Source: Planotetraspora phitsanulokensis
GTDB taxonomy: Bacteria; Actinomycetota; Actinomycetes; Streptosporangiales; Streptosporangiaceae
Reading direction: 5' to 3'
NCBI RefSeq assembly: GCF_016863295.1
Contig: NZ_BOOP01000054.1
Coordinates: forward strand, 1-58,336
DNA: 58,336 nt
Made by a program: the position numbers and the translations under genes. Numbering within the stretch: position 1 is the stretch's first letter; each line of letters starts with the position of its first letter. The notes under the pieces were generated by a model. It did no database searches, had not been told where the DNA came from, and saw only the letters and a program-made list of their open reading frames with translations. This document shows positions 17,536 through 26,954 of the stretch, piece by piece.

Positions 17536-17676
17536 GCGGCGGTTCGCGACTGGCTCAACTGGCGCGGCTGAGCGGCGGCTCGGGACTCGCTCAACTGGCG
17601 CGACTGAGCGGCGGCTCGGGACTCGCTCAACTGGCGCGACTGACCGGTGGCTCGCGACTCGCCCAACTGGCACGAC
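17506..17676 (+). repeat. 36-bp tandem repeat, about five copies, spanning a stop codon
   Basis: CTCAACTGG recurs with exact 36-bp spacing at 17518, 17554, 17590, 17626, with a variant (CCCAACTGG) at 17662. The first copy encodes the end of the kinase (RDSLNWRD-stop). Because 36 is a multiple of three, the next three copies keep the same frame and repeat the stop; the last is diverged. It looks like serial duplication of the gene's 3' end. Confidence 0.9.
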
Positions 17677-17712
17677 GGGGCGCGCACGGATGCCGTGCGG
17701 CGTGGCCCGTTC

Positions 17713-17725
17713 TAGGCTGGCCGCC
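17713..17725 (+). promoter_or_regulatory. Leaderless-type -10 box of the NUDIX gene
   Basis: TAGGCT (17713-17718), 7 nt, then GTG at 17726. This decides the start against the in-frame ATG at 17690, which lies upstream of the box. Confidence 0.5.
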
Positions 17726-18241
17726 GTGCCCGGTTTCATCCAGCGCCCGAGTGCGCGCCTGCTCCTCGCGGACGATAATGATCGGCTTCTGCTCTTCAGC
17801 AGTGTGGACGCCACGTGGTTCACCCCCGGTGGGGGAGTCGACGAGGGCGAGCCGCTCGTCATGGCGGCGGTGCGCGAGTTGCGGGAGGAGACCGGATTCC
17901 GGGTGGCCCCGGAGGAGCTGGGGCCGGTCGTCGCCACGGCGTCGGGTCACTGGAGGGCGGGCTGGGACGGCCGGATCCGGTTCTCGGTGGACTCGTTCTT
18001 CTTCCTCCGCGTGCCGGAGTTCGACGTGTCCGGCGAGGGACTCGAACGGCACGAGGCCGACTACATCACCGGGCATCGGTGGTGGTCACTGGAGGAGCTG
18101 CGGGCCACGGAGGAGAACGTCCTCCCGTGGGGTCTGGCCGGGTTGCTGGAGCGCCTCTACGCGGGCGAGATCCCGGCGGAGCCGGTCCGGCTTCCCTGGC
18201 ACCACCCGGAGTTCGCACACCTCGCGGACGCGGGACAGTAG
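17726..18241 (+). CDS. NUDIX hydrolase
   Basis: 171 aa. The Nudix box is complete at residues 36-58: GGVDEGEPLVMAAVRELREE then TGF (G-x5-E-x7-REUxEExGU). The preceding WFTPGGG turn and following strands (SVDSFFFLRVPEF, HRWWSLEEL) match MutT/ADP-ribose-pyrophosphatase-like enzymes. It should hydrolyse a nucleoside diphosphate linked to another moiety, with Mg2+; the substrate is not predictable. The chosen GTG is 7 nt after TAGGCT and begins VPGFIQRPSARLLL directly before strand 1. It is separated from the kinase by the 36-bp repeat array. Confidence 0.85.
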   Translation: MPGFIQRPSARLLLADDNDRLLLFSSVDATWFTPGGGVDEGEPLVMAAVRELREETGFRVAPEELGPVVATASGHWRAGWDGRIRFSVDSFFFLRVPEFDVSGEGLERHEADYITGHRWWSLEELRATEENVLPWGLAGLLERLYAGEIPAEPVRLPWHHPEFAHLADAGQ

Positions 18242-18421
18242 CCGGTCCGGCGGTCGCACACTCGACGGCATGGCGGCCAGCAGGTAGTCGCGGTGTCGGG
18301 CCTTCCGGAGTGGAGGAGTCGGGCTTTCCGGATCCGAAGATGGGTGCTGTCGTGGCAGACACCGCGCGTACGCGCCGGAATCCTGAAAGGGAAGACAGCG
18401 TCAGCCGGGGAGGTGGGAGCC

Positions 18422-18943
18422 ATGGCAGCCGCAACAGCCCTTCCAACGGAGGTCCGCCCAGGTGCGGAGCTCGTGGTCGAGGAGCCCGTACGCCGTTCCC
18501 GTCCGCGGCGGCCCGTTCAAGCCACGCGACCGGCGCAGGGCCACCGCATGACGTGGGTCCTGGCGGACGACCCGTCCGCGGTGCCGGAAGGCCGCCGCCT
18601 GGTCCGCGGGTCGATGGCCGGATGGCGACTGGACGGTCAGACCGACGTCGTGGAACTGCTCGCCGCCGAGTTGATCACCAACGCGTTGCGGCACGCGTGG
18701 GGGAAGCCGCTTCTGACCCTGTCCCTCATCGACGGCACGCTCCGATGCGAAGTGAACGACCTGAGTCCGGAAATGCCGCACATCAGGCCCGCCGGCACAT
18801 CTGAGGAAGACGAGGGCAGGGGACTCCGCCTGCTCGAGCGGATGTCCGATCGATGGGGCTCCGTCCTCACCTACACGGGCAAGGTCGTGTGGTTCGAGGT
18901 CGCGGCGTCGTCCCCGGCCATGCCGTACGTCGAAACCCCGTGA
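18422..18943 (+). CDS. RsbW-like ATP-binding protein (anti-sigma factor type)
   Basis: 173 aa, a single GHKL/HATPase_c domain after a ~45-residue basic Pro/Arg-rich N-terminus. The N-box reads AAELITNALRHAWG, and the later motifs are CEVNDLSPEMPHI and EGRGLRLLERMSDRWG. This is the form of the large Streptomyces/Nonomuraea RsbW/SpoIIAB-like family that binds sigma factors or anti-anti-sigma proteins and can phosphorylate the latter. No partner STAS or sigma gene is adjacent. GGAGGTGGGAG lies immediately before the ATG. A different role in DNA or redox control cannot be excluded. Confidence 0.8.
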   Translation: MAAATALPTEVRPGAELVVEEPVRRSRPRRPVQATRPAQGHRMTWVLADDPSAVPEGRRLVRGSMAGWRLDGQTDVVELLAAELITNALRHAWGKPLLTLSLIDGTLRCEVNDLSPEMPHIRPAGTSEEDEGRGLRLLERMSDRWGSVLTYTGKVVWFEVAASSPAMPYVETP

Positions 18944-18980
18944 CGTCGGCCACCGGTCCCGTGACAGATCCGAGTCGGCG

Positions 18981-19679
18981 TCAGACCGGCCACGCCTCCC
19001 GTCGCCAGGCGGCGTCCCAGAACATCCACTCGTAGCGGGACGTCGTGACGAAGTGGTCCCGGGCGCGGGACCGCTGACCGTCGGTCGCCTCGTCTCCGGC
19101 GCGGTCGGTCAGGGCCACCACCCGCCGGACCACGCTCTGGAAGGCCTCGTCCCCGTAGGCGGCGATCCAGCGGCGGTACAGCGGGTCGGGGGAGGAGCGT
19201 TCGAGCAGTTCCTCGCCGACCCTGGCGTAGATCCAGTAGCAGGGCAGCACCGCCGCGAGGCCGTCCAGGAACGAGCCCCCGTACACCGTCGCGAGCAGGT
19301 AGCTCGTGTACGCCCGGGTGGTCGGTCCCACGGGCGCCGCCGCGGCTTGTTCGGCGGAGCCGCCGAGATCGGCCATGAAGGCGCCGTGCATGTCCTGCTC
19401 CGCGGCGATCGCTCCCACGGCGTCGCTCGCGAAGGCACGCACGTCGTCCTCGGTGGGCGCCTTGGCCGCGCACAGCGCCAGCGCTCGCGCGTAGTCGCGC
19501 AGGTAGTGCGAGTCCTGCACCACGAAGTGACGGAAGGCGTCGCGCGGCAGGGTGCCGTCGACCAGGCCCGTGATGAACGGATGCTCGAGGATCGCCTTGT
19601 AGGTCGGGACGATCGCGTCCCACAGCTCTTCGCTGAACGGCCGCCGGATCGCGTGCGGAACGGTCGACTCGGACGTCAT
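18981..19679 (-). CDS. tenA: TenA family thiaminase II / aminopyrimidine aminohydrolase
   Basis: 232 aa, all-helical, of usual family length. The active-site Cys lies in AAVLPCYWIYARVGEEL, and the typical ending WEWMFWD is seen as EWMFWDAAWRRE. TenA hydrolyses aminopyrimidines derived from degraded thiamine so that HMP can be reused in thiamine synthesis, in the cytoplasm. A TPP riboswitch directly ahead of the ATG confirms the thiamine link. No thi genes are adjacent, so this is a solitary salvage gene. The start follows the GGGAG of the riboswitch 3' end. Confidence 0.92.
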   Translation of the reverse strand: MTSESTVPHAIRRPFSEELWDAIVPTYKAILEHPFITGLVDGTLPRDAFRHFVVQDSHYLRDYARALALCAAKAPTEDDVRAFASDAVGAIAAEQDMHGAFMADLGGSAEQAAAAPVGPTTRAYTSYLLATVYGGSFLDGLAAVLPCYWIYARVGEELLERSSPDPLYRRWIAAYGDEAFQSVVRRVVALTDRAGDEATDGQRSRARDHFVTTSRYEWMFWDAAWRREAWPV

Positions 19680-19689
19680 TTCGGACCAA

Positions 19690-19787
19690 CTCCCTACGCC
19701 GGCATGACCCGGTCAGGTTCGAGCGGTCTGCGGCCGCGTCAGCCACACTCTCAGCCCGGTGCGCCGGGCTCCCGCGGTGTCGTGATC
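19690..19787 (-). promoter_or_regulatory. TPP riboswitch (THI element)
   Basis: On the minus strand the conserved blocks occur in order: CGCGGGAGCCCGG, CGGGCTGAGAGTG, a variable arm, GAACCTGACCGGGTC, then GCCGGCGTAGGGAG about 12 nt before the tenA ATG. The terminal block contains the GGGAG that would act as ribosome site, so binding of thiamine pyrophosphate probably blocks translation initiation. Confidence 0.93.
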
Positions 19788-19871
19788 GAGGCTAGCGCAT
19801 GGAATCCCGTCGCCGGCCGCGGCGGCGGACCTCGGGGGGTTGTCGCACCCTTGCGGAATACTTACCTGGTC

Positions 19872-21410
19872 ATGGCTGATTCATTTGATGGCTCGAGAGA
19901 CCTGGACCTGGACGCGCCGGCGATCGGCGATCGTTTCCGGTTGTTCAACTTCACCCGCAGAGACGACCACGTCGCCTATCTGTGGGTGCTGCGAGCCATG
20001 GAGCGCCTCCGCGCGGTCCATCGTGTCCAGGTGGACGGCGACGACGTGATGGCGGCGCTCCGGGATCTGGCACTGGTCCACGATGAGGTCCCCCGGTTGG
20101 ACGCGGGTCTGCGCAGCCGGCTGGACGCGCTGGCCGACGACGGAATCATCCACAGGCTGGAGGACGCGTCCCGGGCGGGAACGCTGGAGCGTTATCGCAA
20201 CAGGCAGTCGGTGTACCAGTTCAGCGAGCTCGGCTACCGGGCCTTCATCGCGGTCGAGGACGTGCTGGCCGCCCGAGTCCGCGACGCGAACCTGTCCCGT
20301 CTGGTCTTCTCGGACATCCTCGACGACCTCAAGGCGCTCGCGGCGGCGAACCGTACCGGTGACGAGGAGCAGGTCTATCGGCGACTGTCCCGGTTGAACC
20401 AGGTCATGGAGGACATGGTCCGCCGGTCCGCCCAGTTCCATGTGACTCTCAACCAGATCGTCCACTCCACCGACGCCTCGCCCGAGGTGTTCCTCCGCTA
20501 CAAGAACGCCCTGCTCGTCCACATGAGCGACTTCATGGCGGAGCTCGATCGTTACCTGCCCCGATTGGACCGGGCCGTACGGGACGTCGAGGCGACCGGG
20601 GTCAACACGATGCTCGTCCGGGCGGCCGACGCCGACGACCGGCCGTTTCTCGGCACCGTCGAGCGGATCGAGGACTGGAAGAGGCGTTGGCAGGCGCTGC
20701 GGGCGTGGTTCACGTCGACGCCCGGGGAGGAATCCGGGGCCGCGGATCTGCGGCGGGCGACCAGGGCGGCCGTCTCGGGTGTGATCGCGTTGCTCCGGCA
20801 GCTCACCGAAGCCCAGCGCGGAGGGGTGAACCGGGCCTCCGAACTGCGGCATCTCGCCCAATGGATCTACAACACGCCTGACGAGGACGCGGCGTACGCC
20901 CTCGCCTCCGCGGCGTTCAACGTCGGCTCGGCCCGCCATCTCGGTGGCGCCCACGACGACGTCGAGGAGATCTCGTCGACGGCGACGTGGTGGGACGCGC
21001 CGGGAATCGAGATCGCTCTCACGCCGTTCCGGACGGGCCGGCAGGCCGGGCCCGGCCTGCCGCAGCCTGTGCGCGTTGACACGGGACAGCGGGCCGATCT
21101 GCGGCGGCGGCAGATCGCGGTCAGGACGGCCGAGCGGACCGCCGCCGAGAGCCTCGCGGCACGAGGAGCCCACGACCGCGTCCTCGACGAGGCGGAGACC
21201 AGGGTGCTGATGTCCCTGCTGACCAGGGCGCTGGAGGCGCGGACTGTCGTCGCCGGCCGGCTCGATTCCGGGGCCGGAAGTGACGACACCGTGCTGATGC
21301 GGCTCGTCCCGGATTCGGGGGGCGGCGCCGTCCGCACCCGCCACGGGGTGATGCACCTGCCGGGATTCGCCTTGGAGATCGTTTCGCGTTCTGGGCGGGC
21401 ACGTGGCTGA
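19872..21410 (+). CDS. jetA: Wadjet JetA-like protein (DUF2397 / TIGR02677)
   Basis: 512 aa. Its order with the next two genes and its sequence style (DRFRLFNFTRRDDHVAYLWV near the start; RYRNRQSVYQFSELGYRAFI at about 110-130) identify the DUF2397/TIGR02677 family. The N-terminal part looks like tandem winged helices (residues about 20-130), followed by long helices, as expected for the kleisin-like MukF/MksF-type subunit of Wadjet. It would bridge the SMC heads and bind the JetB dimer. The start is an ATG behind GGTC, without a strong ribosome site. It overlaps jetB by 8 bp. Family assignment is from recognition, not a search. Confidence 0.85.
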   Translation: MADSFDGSRDLDLDAPAIGDRFRLFNFTRRDDHVAYLWVLRAMERLRAVHRVQVDGDDVMAALRDLALVHDEVPRLDAGLRSRLDALADDGIIHRLEDASRAGTLERYRNRQSVYQFSELGYRAFIAVEDVLAARVRDANLSRLVFSDILDDLKALAAANRTGDEEQVYRRLSRLNQVMEDMVRRSAQFHVTLNQIVHSTDASPEVFLRYKNALLVHMSDFMAELDRYLPRLDRAVRDVEATGVNTMLVRAADADDRPFLGTVERIEDWKRRWQALRAWFTSTPGEESGAADLRRATRAAVSGVIALLRQLTEAQRGGVNRASELRHLAQWIYNTPDEDAAYALASAAFNVGSARHLGGAHDDVEEISSTATWWDAPGIEIALTPFRTGRQAGPGLPQPVRVDTGQRADLRRRQIAVRTAERTAAESLAARGAHDRVLDEAETRVLMSLLTRALEARTVVAGRLDSGAGSDDTVLMRLVPDSGGGAVRTRHGVMHLPGFALEIVSRSGRARG

Positions 21411-22740
21411 GCCGAAGGCCGCGGCCGGGGTCCAGATCGGAGATCTCGGCGCCTACCAGGATGCGGTTCGGCTGGTCCTCACCAGCGACCTGATCACAGC
21501 GGTCCACCCCCGGCCGGGAGTTCTGGAGCGGGTGCTGCCGTGGGCGGACGAGCTCACGCGGGACCTTCGCGATCTGTTCGGCTACACCCTGATCGCGACG
21601 ACCCGCCATGTGCGGCTGATCCGTCAGCTCGACACGCTGAACCCGTCCCGCGGGAAGATCTTCACCACCAGGGCGGGCAAGGCGTTCGACCGGCGGCGCC
21701 TGGCGTATCTCTGCCTGATCCTCGGCTCGTTCCAGCGGTCGCGGGTGGAGATCAGCCTGGCCGACCTCGTCCGGCAGTTCGGCCCCGTCGCCAACTCGAT
21801 CGACGGGCTCGGCTTCGATCCGCTCGTACCCGGCCACAAGGGAGCGGTCGTCGATGTGCTCGGCTGGCTGGTCGAGCGCGGGGCACTGAGCCTTTCCGAC
21901 GGCTCGGTCGAGGCGTGGGCCCGCGGCGGCGGAGGCGACGCCCTGTACGACATCGATCACGACATCTGCGCAATGATCTTCAGGCCGCCGCGTCCGCTGC
22001 AACATCTCACCAGCGCCGCCGGTCTGCTGGACGGCGCGGCGTCCGTCGAAAGACGGGCACGGAGGCTGTTGCTGGAGCGCCCGGTCGTCTACTACTCCGA
22101 CGTCGACGCGGAGACGGCCGCGGTTCTCCAGCGCGACGACGTCGCCGAGAACCTGGCCCGGCTCACCGGCCTCGTCGTCGAGCGCCGCGCCGAGGGTGTG
22201 CTGCTCGCCGACCCGGTCGGGCGGTTCACCGACCGGCCCTTCCCCGGCAGGGGCGGGGTCGTCAACCGGGCGGCGGGTCTCCTGATCGCCAGGATCGCCG
22301 ACCTCCTCGAGGAGGGTGACGTGCTGGGGCGCGTCGACGCGCCCGTCGAGGCGCAGGCGCAGCAGGACCTGCTCGCCCGGATCGACTCGGCGCTGCCTGA
22401 GTCCGGGGTCGTCCGCGAGCTGGCCTGGTCCGAAGGGCCGCGCACACCCCTCGGGCGGGGCACGGAGCCGCTCGTCTTCGTGGAGCGGCACACGCTGGAA
22501 GAGCTGATCGAGGTGCTCTACGACCAGTTCGGCGCGGCCTCCTTCACCGGCACCTGGCAGCAGGATCCGCACGGCCTGCTCGACGCCGCGGTCACCCTGC
22601 TCGAGGAGCTCCGGCTCATCCGCTCCGTGCCCGGCGGCGTTCTCGTCCTTCCGGCCGCGCTCCGGTATCGCAACATCTCCCTCGCGATACCTGCGCCACC
22701 CAAAGACCAGCTCGACCTCTTCGACGGAGACCCGAAATGA
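21403..22740 (+). CDS. jetB: Wadjet JetB-like protein (DUF2398 / TIGR02678)
   Basis: 445 aa from a GTG (GTGGCTGA overlaps the jetA stop). Typical DUF2398 features are the early VLTSDLITAVHPRPGVLERV, RLAYLCLILGSFQRSRVEIS at about 100-120 and LARLTGLVVERRAEGVLLAD at about 245-265. It corresponds to the KITE-like (MukE/MksE) subunit that binds JetA and the SMC in plasmid-restricting complexes. It is joined to jetC by an ATGA overlap, so all three proteins are made from one translationally coupled message. Confidence 0.85.
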   Translation: MAEPKAAAGVQIGDLGAYQDAVRLVLTSDLITAVHPRPGVLERVLPWADELTRDLRDLFGYTLIATTRHVRLIRQLDTLNPSRGKIFTTRAGKAFDRRRLAYLCLILGSFQRSRVEISLADLVRQFGPVANSIDGLGFDPLVPGHKGAVVDVLGWLVERGALSLSDGSVEAWARGGGGDALYDIDHDICAMIFRPPRPLQHLTSAAGLLDGAASVERRARRLLLERPVVYYSDVDAETAAVLQRDDVAENLARLTGLVVERRAEGVLLADPVGRFTDRPFPGRGGVVNRAAGLLIARIADLLEEGDVLGRVDAPVEAQAQQDLLARIDSALPESGVVRELAWSEGPRTPLGRGTEPLVFVERHTLEELIEVLYDQFGAASFTGTWQQDPHGLLDAAVTLLEELRLIRSVPGGVLVLPAALRYRNISLAIPAPPKDQLDLFDGDPK

Positions 22741-25700
22741 CGCGCTTCAAACCGTCTCGTGCCGGTTTGATCAACATCTGGGACTACACGGACGAGGAGT
22801 TCGTGTTCGCGGACGGCAGGTTGGTGCTCCGCGGTCACAACGGCTCAGGCAAGACCAAGGCACTCGAGGTGCTGTTCCCCTTCATCCTCGACGGGGTCGT
22901 CGACGCCCGCCGGCTGGATCCCTTCAGCGGTGAGAACCGCACGATGAAGTCCAACCTCCTGTACCGCGGGCAGGAGTCGGAGTACGGGTTCGTCTGGATG
23001 GAATTCGCGGCGGGCGCGCGGACCGTCACGCTCATCATCGCCATGCACGCCCACAAGGACCGGCCGGAGGTCAAGAGGTCGTACTTCGTGACGACCCGGC
23101 GGCTGGGCGTCGACTTCGGCCTGCTGACGGACGATTCCCGGCCGCTGACCGACCAGCAGTTGAAGCGGGTCCTCGAACCCGAGGCGTGGCACACCAGCCC
23201 GACCGACTACCGGGACGCGATCGACTCCGCCCTGTTCGGACTGGGACGCGAACGGTACACGCAACTGCTCGACCTGCTGCTCGCGCTGCGCAGGCCGTTG
23301 CTCGCCAAGGACCTCGACCCGGGCAAGGTGTCCGACACCCTCACCGCGGGGCTGAGCCCGGTTCCGGAGAGCCTCGTCGAGCAGGCCGCGCGTGACTTCG
23401 ACAACCTGGCCGCCGTCCAGCGGCAGTTCGACGACCTCACGGCCGCTGACGGCGCCGCCAAGGCCTTCCTCGAGTCGTACGCCGACTACCTCCGGGCCGA
23501 AGTGCGCTTCCATCTCGACCGGGTCGCCGGCCGTACGCGGCAGGTGGTGAAGCACGCCGGCGAGGTCGCCGTGGCCGGAGCGGAGATGCGGCGCGCGGAC
23601 CTCGCGCGCGGCGCCGCGGAGGAGGAGCGGACGAACGCGGGCACGGAGCAGAACAGACTCTCCGCCCGGTTGGACGGGCTGAAGAAGGACAGCGCGTACA
23701 CCGCGCAGGGAGAGCTCGAAATCCTCCGCGGCCAGGTCGGCAGGCAGGCCCAGGAGATCGTCCGCGAGCGGGAGGCGAACGCCAGGGCGGCCGCGCGCGT
23801 CGCGGACCTTCTCACGGAGGTGGAGGCCGCGGACCAACGGCTCAAGAGCGCCCGCGACGGCGTCAGGCGGCTCTCCGCCGACAGGGCCGAGGCCGCGAGG
23901 CTCGCCGGGCTCGTGTACTCGGATGACGACGATCTTCATGCCGCCAGGGCGCAGGCCGGCTCGCGCCGGCAGGACGTGGAGGACGTCCAGTCCTGCCTGC
24001 GCAAGGTCGGCGACACCGAGAAGGACCGGCGGCGGGCTGAGCAGGCGGCGGACAGGGCCCGGGAGAGGGCCGAGGCCGCCGAGCAGGCCGTCGAGACCGC
24101 GGTCCGTGAGCTCGAGGAAAGGCGCGCGCAGGCGCTCGACCACCTGCACGCCTGGGCCGGCAGGTGGTCCCCGGATTCCGCGGGCTCGCCGGTGGGCGCC
24201 GACGACCTCGCCGTCCTCGTCGAGGCGCTGGACCGCATGGGAGAGGCGGGCGCTCCACGCGTCGCGGAGGTCTTCGGCGACCTGGCCGACGCGCGGCGGA
24301 CGGCGCTCGCTCAAACGGTGGCGGCGCTGGACGCGAGGTCGGCGCAGCTCACGGCGGAGCGCGAACGGCTGGCCGCGCTCGTGAAGGAGATCGCGGCCGA
24401 ACGCGACGACGCGCCCGCACTCGCCGGCGCCAGACGCGCCGACCGGACGGTACGGCAGGGCGCCGCGCTGTGGCAGCTCGTGCGGTTCGCCGACGACGTC
24501 TCCGATGCCGATGCGGCGGCCATCGAGGGAGCCCTCGACGCGGCCGGTCTGCTCACCTCATGGATTCATCCCGATCCTCAGCTCACCACCACCGCTGTGG
24601 AGGAGGCCGAGGCCGACGTTTATCTGCTTCCCACGCCGGCCGGATCGCGGCCGGCCGGGGCGACCCTGTCGAGCGTCCTCGTTCCGGAGGATCAGAACCA
24701 CGTTCCCGCGCGGATCATCGCCGAGGTGCTCGACTCGATCGCTCTGACCGACGCCCTCACCGGCACAGCCACGGCACCCGGGGTCACCACACGAGGGCAG
24801 TTCACCTTCGGCGTGCACCTGGGCGCGCAGCCGAAGGCCGCGGCGGAGTACATCGGCGCCACCAACCGGGCGGCTCGTCGCCGGGCGCGCATCGCCGAGT
24901 ACGAGCGGAACATCGAGGCCACGTCACAGGAACTGTCGGCAGCCCAGGCGGAGCGCGACATGTTCCAGGAGCGGCTGAACCACGTGGGCCGCGCCAAGGC
25001 GGAGCTTCAGCCGGTGGGCAAGGACGTTCTCACCGCCGTGAGCACGCTGGCGCAGAAATCAACCCTCCTGGCCGCGGCTCGGGCCGAACACGGCGAAAAC
25101 GCCAAGGCTCTGGACGGCGCCATCGCCGAGATGGATGCCGAGCGCCGCAGGCTGAGGCAGGCGGCCACTGATCGGAACATGCCCGCGGAGGAGAAGGAGA
25201 TCGAGGTGATCGCTCAGGCGATCGCGGATTTCCTCACCGCCGCCGAGTTGGTGTCCGAGCAGCACAAGCACATCGTGTCTTCGGAGACGGACCTCGAGTC
25301 GAGGCGCCGCACGATCGCCTCGCTTGAGGCGGAGCATCAGACCGCACGCGACACCCTGGCCGAGAAGGAGGAGGGGCACGCGGGTGCCGTCGAGCGCCTG
25401 ACGGCCATGGAAGAGGCGCTCAGCGCACCGCTCAAGGAGATCCTGGGGCAGATCGGCCAGGTGGAACGCGAGCTCGCCGCCGCGGACGAGGCCTGGCAGG
25501 CCGCGGACGCGTCGGTCAGGCGGGAGCACGACGCCCTGGTCGGGGCCAGAGTCGCCTACCAGCACGGCACGGAGGCCCTCACCGGCGCGTTGAGCGAGCT
25601 GCTCGATCAGCTCGCGGCGTTCGGGCCCCTCGCTCAGCCCGAGCTGCGGCCGGTCCTCGGAATCGCCCCGGGGGCGGCATGGCCGGACCGGGCCCAGTGG

Positions 25701-26954
25701 GCGACGCCGGAGCAGGCCGTGCTCGAGATCATCGAACGGCTGGCCGGGCAGGATGCCGCCTCGGTGGTCGAGTCCGTCCTGCCGCAGGGCGCCGCGGACC
25801 TGCTCAGGTCCTACGAGGAGGCCACTTCGGGACGGCAGACCGGCGAGGCGGCCAGGAAACGCGCCCGGGACCGGATGTCGGCGGCGCTGGGCGAGTTCGA
25901 CGACGCGCTGAACGCCTGCGAGGAGGACTACCGGCTGGACTGGCAGCCGGGGGAGTCCGTGGTCGTCGTCCAGGTCCAGGACGCCGACGGCCGGCATCCG
26001 GTCGCCGACTTCGCACGGCGCACCGCGGAGCGTGCGGCGGAGCAAGGCGTCCTGCTGGAGGAAAGGGAGCGGACGGTCCTCGAGGACGAGCTGCTCGCCG
26101 GCCTCGCCCAGCAGATCTTCGATCGTGTCGTCGCCGCGAAGGACCTTGTCAGAGGCATGGACGCCGACACCAGATCCCGGCCGATGTCGACCGGCACGAC
26201 CGTGGGCATCCGCTGGGTGGTGGCGGACAAGATCACCGACTCACAGCGGGAGATATCCGAGCTGCTGGGAAAGGACGGCCTGGAGGTCGCCCGGCTGGCC
26301 GATCTGCGCCGGATCCTGCGGCAGATGATCCGCGAGTATCGGGCAGGGCATCCCCGGGCGACGTACAAGGAGGTCCTCTCCAAGGTCCTCGACTACCGGA
26401 TCTGGCGGTCGTTCGAGCTCCGGCTCAAGGTTCCGGGGCAGGACGAGGTGAGGCTGAGCAAGAAGCGCCACTCCCAGATGTCCGGCGGGGAGAAGTCCGC
26501 GGCGATCCATCTGCCGCTGTTCGCCGCGGCGAACGCCCTGTACTCGTCGGCGTCGGACACCTGCCCGCGACTGATCGCACTCGACGAGGCGTTCGCCGGC
26601 ATCGACGACGTCTACAAGCCCGACCTGCTCGGGCTCACCGTCCGCTATGACCTGGACGCGTTCATGACCGGCCACGACCTGTGGATCCGGTACGAGACGG
26701 TTCCCGCGGCGGCCCACTACGACATGCACAGCGACAAGGCGTCGCACACGGTCTCGGCGATGCTCGTGTTGTGGGACGGATGCCAGCTCATCGACTCCGC
26801 GGCCGGGTTCTCCGGCAACGAAGAGCTGGCGACGGAGTTGCTGGGGTTCTCCCCGAGCCGGCGCGTGCCGGTGAAGAGCGGGTTGCTCGGCCTGGTTGAC
26901 GACGGCCTGGTGGACACCGGGGAGGGGGACGCCGATCTCGGGGACGGGCGCTGA
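22737..26954 (+). CDS. jetC: Wadjet JetC-like SMC ATPase (TIGR02680)
   Basis: 1405 aa, SMC/MukB-like. Walker A is GHNGSGKT at residues 33-40. Long Glu/Arg/Ala-rich coiled coils run at about 240-480 and 710-950, with a globular hinge between (about 560-700). The C-terminal head holds the signature QMSGGEKSAAIHLPLFA (about 1247) and Walker B RLIALDEAFAGIDD (about 1280). The protein should be the loop-extruding ATPase of a Wadjet-type complex that recognises circular plasmid DNA. Known systems pair it with a TOPRIM nuclease, JetD, encoded next. Here the stop codon is followed by 13-bp repeats and an unrelated secreted protein, so the nuclease is absent from this locus. Confidence 0.9.
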   Translation: MTRFKPSRAGLINIWDYTDEEFVFADGRLVLRGHNGSGKTKALEVLFPFILDGVVDARRLDPFSGENRTMKSNLLYRGQESEYGFVWMEFAAGARTVTLIIAMHAHKDRPEVKRSYFVTTRRLGVDFGLLTDDSRPLTDQQLKRVLEPEAWHTSPTDYRDAIDSALFGLGRERYTQLLDLLLALRRPLLAKDLDPGKVSDTLTAGLSPVPESLVEQAARDFDNLAAVQRQFDDLTAADGAAKAFLESYADYLRAEVRFHLDRVAGRTRQVVKHAGEVAVAGAEMRRADLARGAAEEERTNAGTEQNRLSARLDGLKKDSAYTAQGELEILRGQVGRQAQEIVREREANARAAARVADLLTEVEAADQRLKSARDGVRRLSADRAEAARLAGLVYSDDDDLHAARAQAGSRRQDVEDVQSCLRKVGDTEKDRRRAEQAADRARERAEAAEQAVETAVRELEERRAQALDHLHAWAGRWSPDSAGSPVGADDLAVLVEALDRMGEAGAPRVAEVFGDLADARRTALAQTVAALDARSAQLTAERERLAALVKEIAAERDDAPALAGARRADRTVRQGAALWQLVRFADDVSDADAAAIEGALDAAGLLTSWIHPDPQLTTTAVEEAEADVYLLPTPAGSRPAGATLSSVLVPEDQNHVPARIIAEVLDSIALTDALTGTATAPGVTTRGQFTFGVHLGAQPKAAAEYIGATNRAARRRARIAEYERNIEATSQELSAAQAERDMFQERLNHVGRAKAELQPVGKDVLTAVSTLAQKSTLLAAARAEHGENAKALDGAIAEMDAERRRLRQAATDRNMPAEEKEIEVIAQAIADFLTAAELVSEQHKHIVSSETDLESRRRTIASLEAEHQTARDTLAEKEEGHAGAVERLTAMEEALSAPLKEILGQIGQVERELAAADEAWQAADASVRREHDALVGARVAYQHGTEALTGALSELLDQLAAFGPLAQPELRPVLGIAPGAAWPDRAQWATPEQAVLEIIERLAGQDAASVVESVLPQGAADLLRSYEEATSGRQTGEAARKRARDRMSAALGEFDDALNACEEDYRLDWQPGESVVVVQVQDADGRHPVADFARRTAERAAEQGVLLEERERTVLEDELLAGLAQQIFDRVVAAKDLVRGMDADTRSRPMSTGTTVGIRWVVADKITDSQREISELLGKDGLEVARLADLRRILRQMIREYRAGHPRATYKEVLSKVLDYRIWRSFELRLKVPGQDEVRLSKKRHSQMSGGEKSAAIHLPLFAAANALYSSASDTCPRLIALDEAFAGIDDVYKPDLLGLTVRYDLDAFMTGHDLWIRYETVPAAAHYDMHSDKASHTVSAMLVLWDGCQLIDSAAGFSGNEELATELLGFSPSRRVPVKSGLLGLVDDGLVDTGEGDADLGDGR

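Noticed and set aside
17506-17676. 36-bp repeats considered as a CRISPR array
   Set aside because: The units are contiguous with no unique spacers, and the first is part of a coding sequence; no cas genes.
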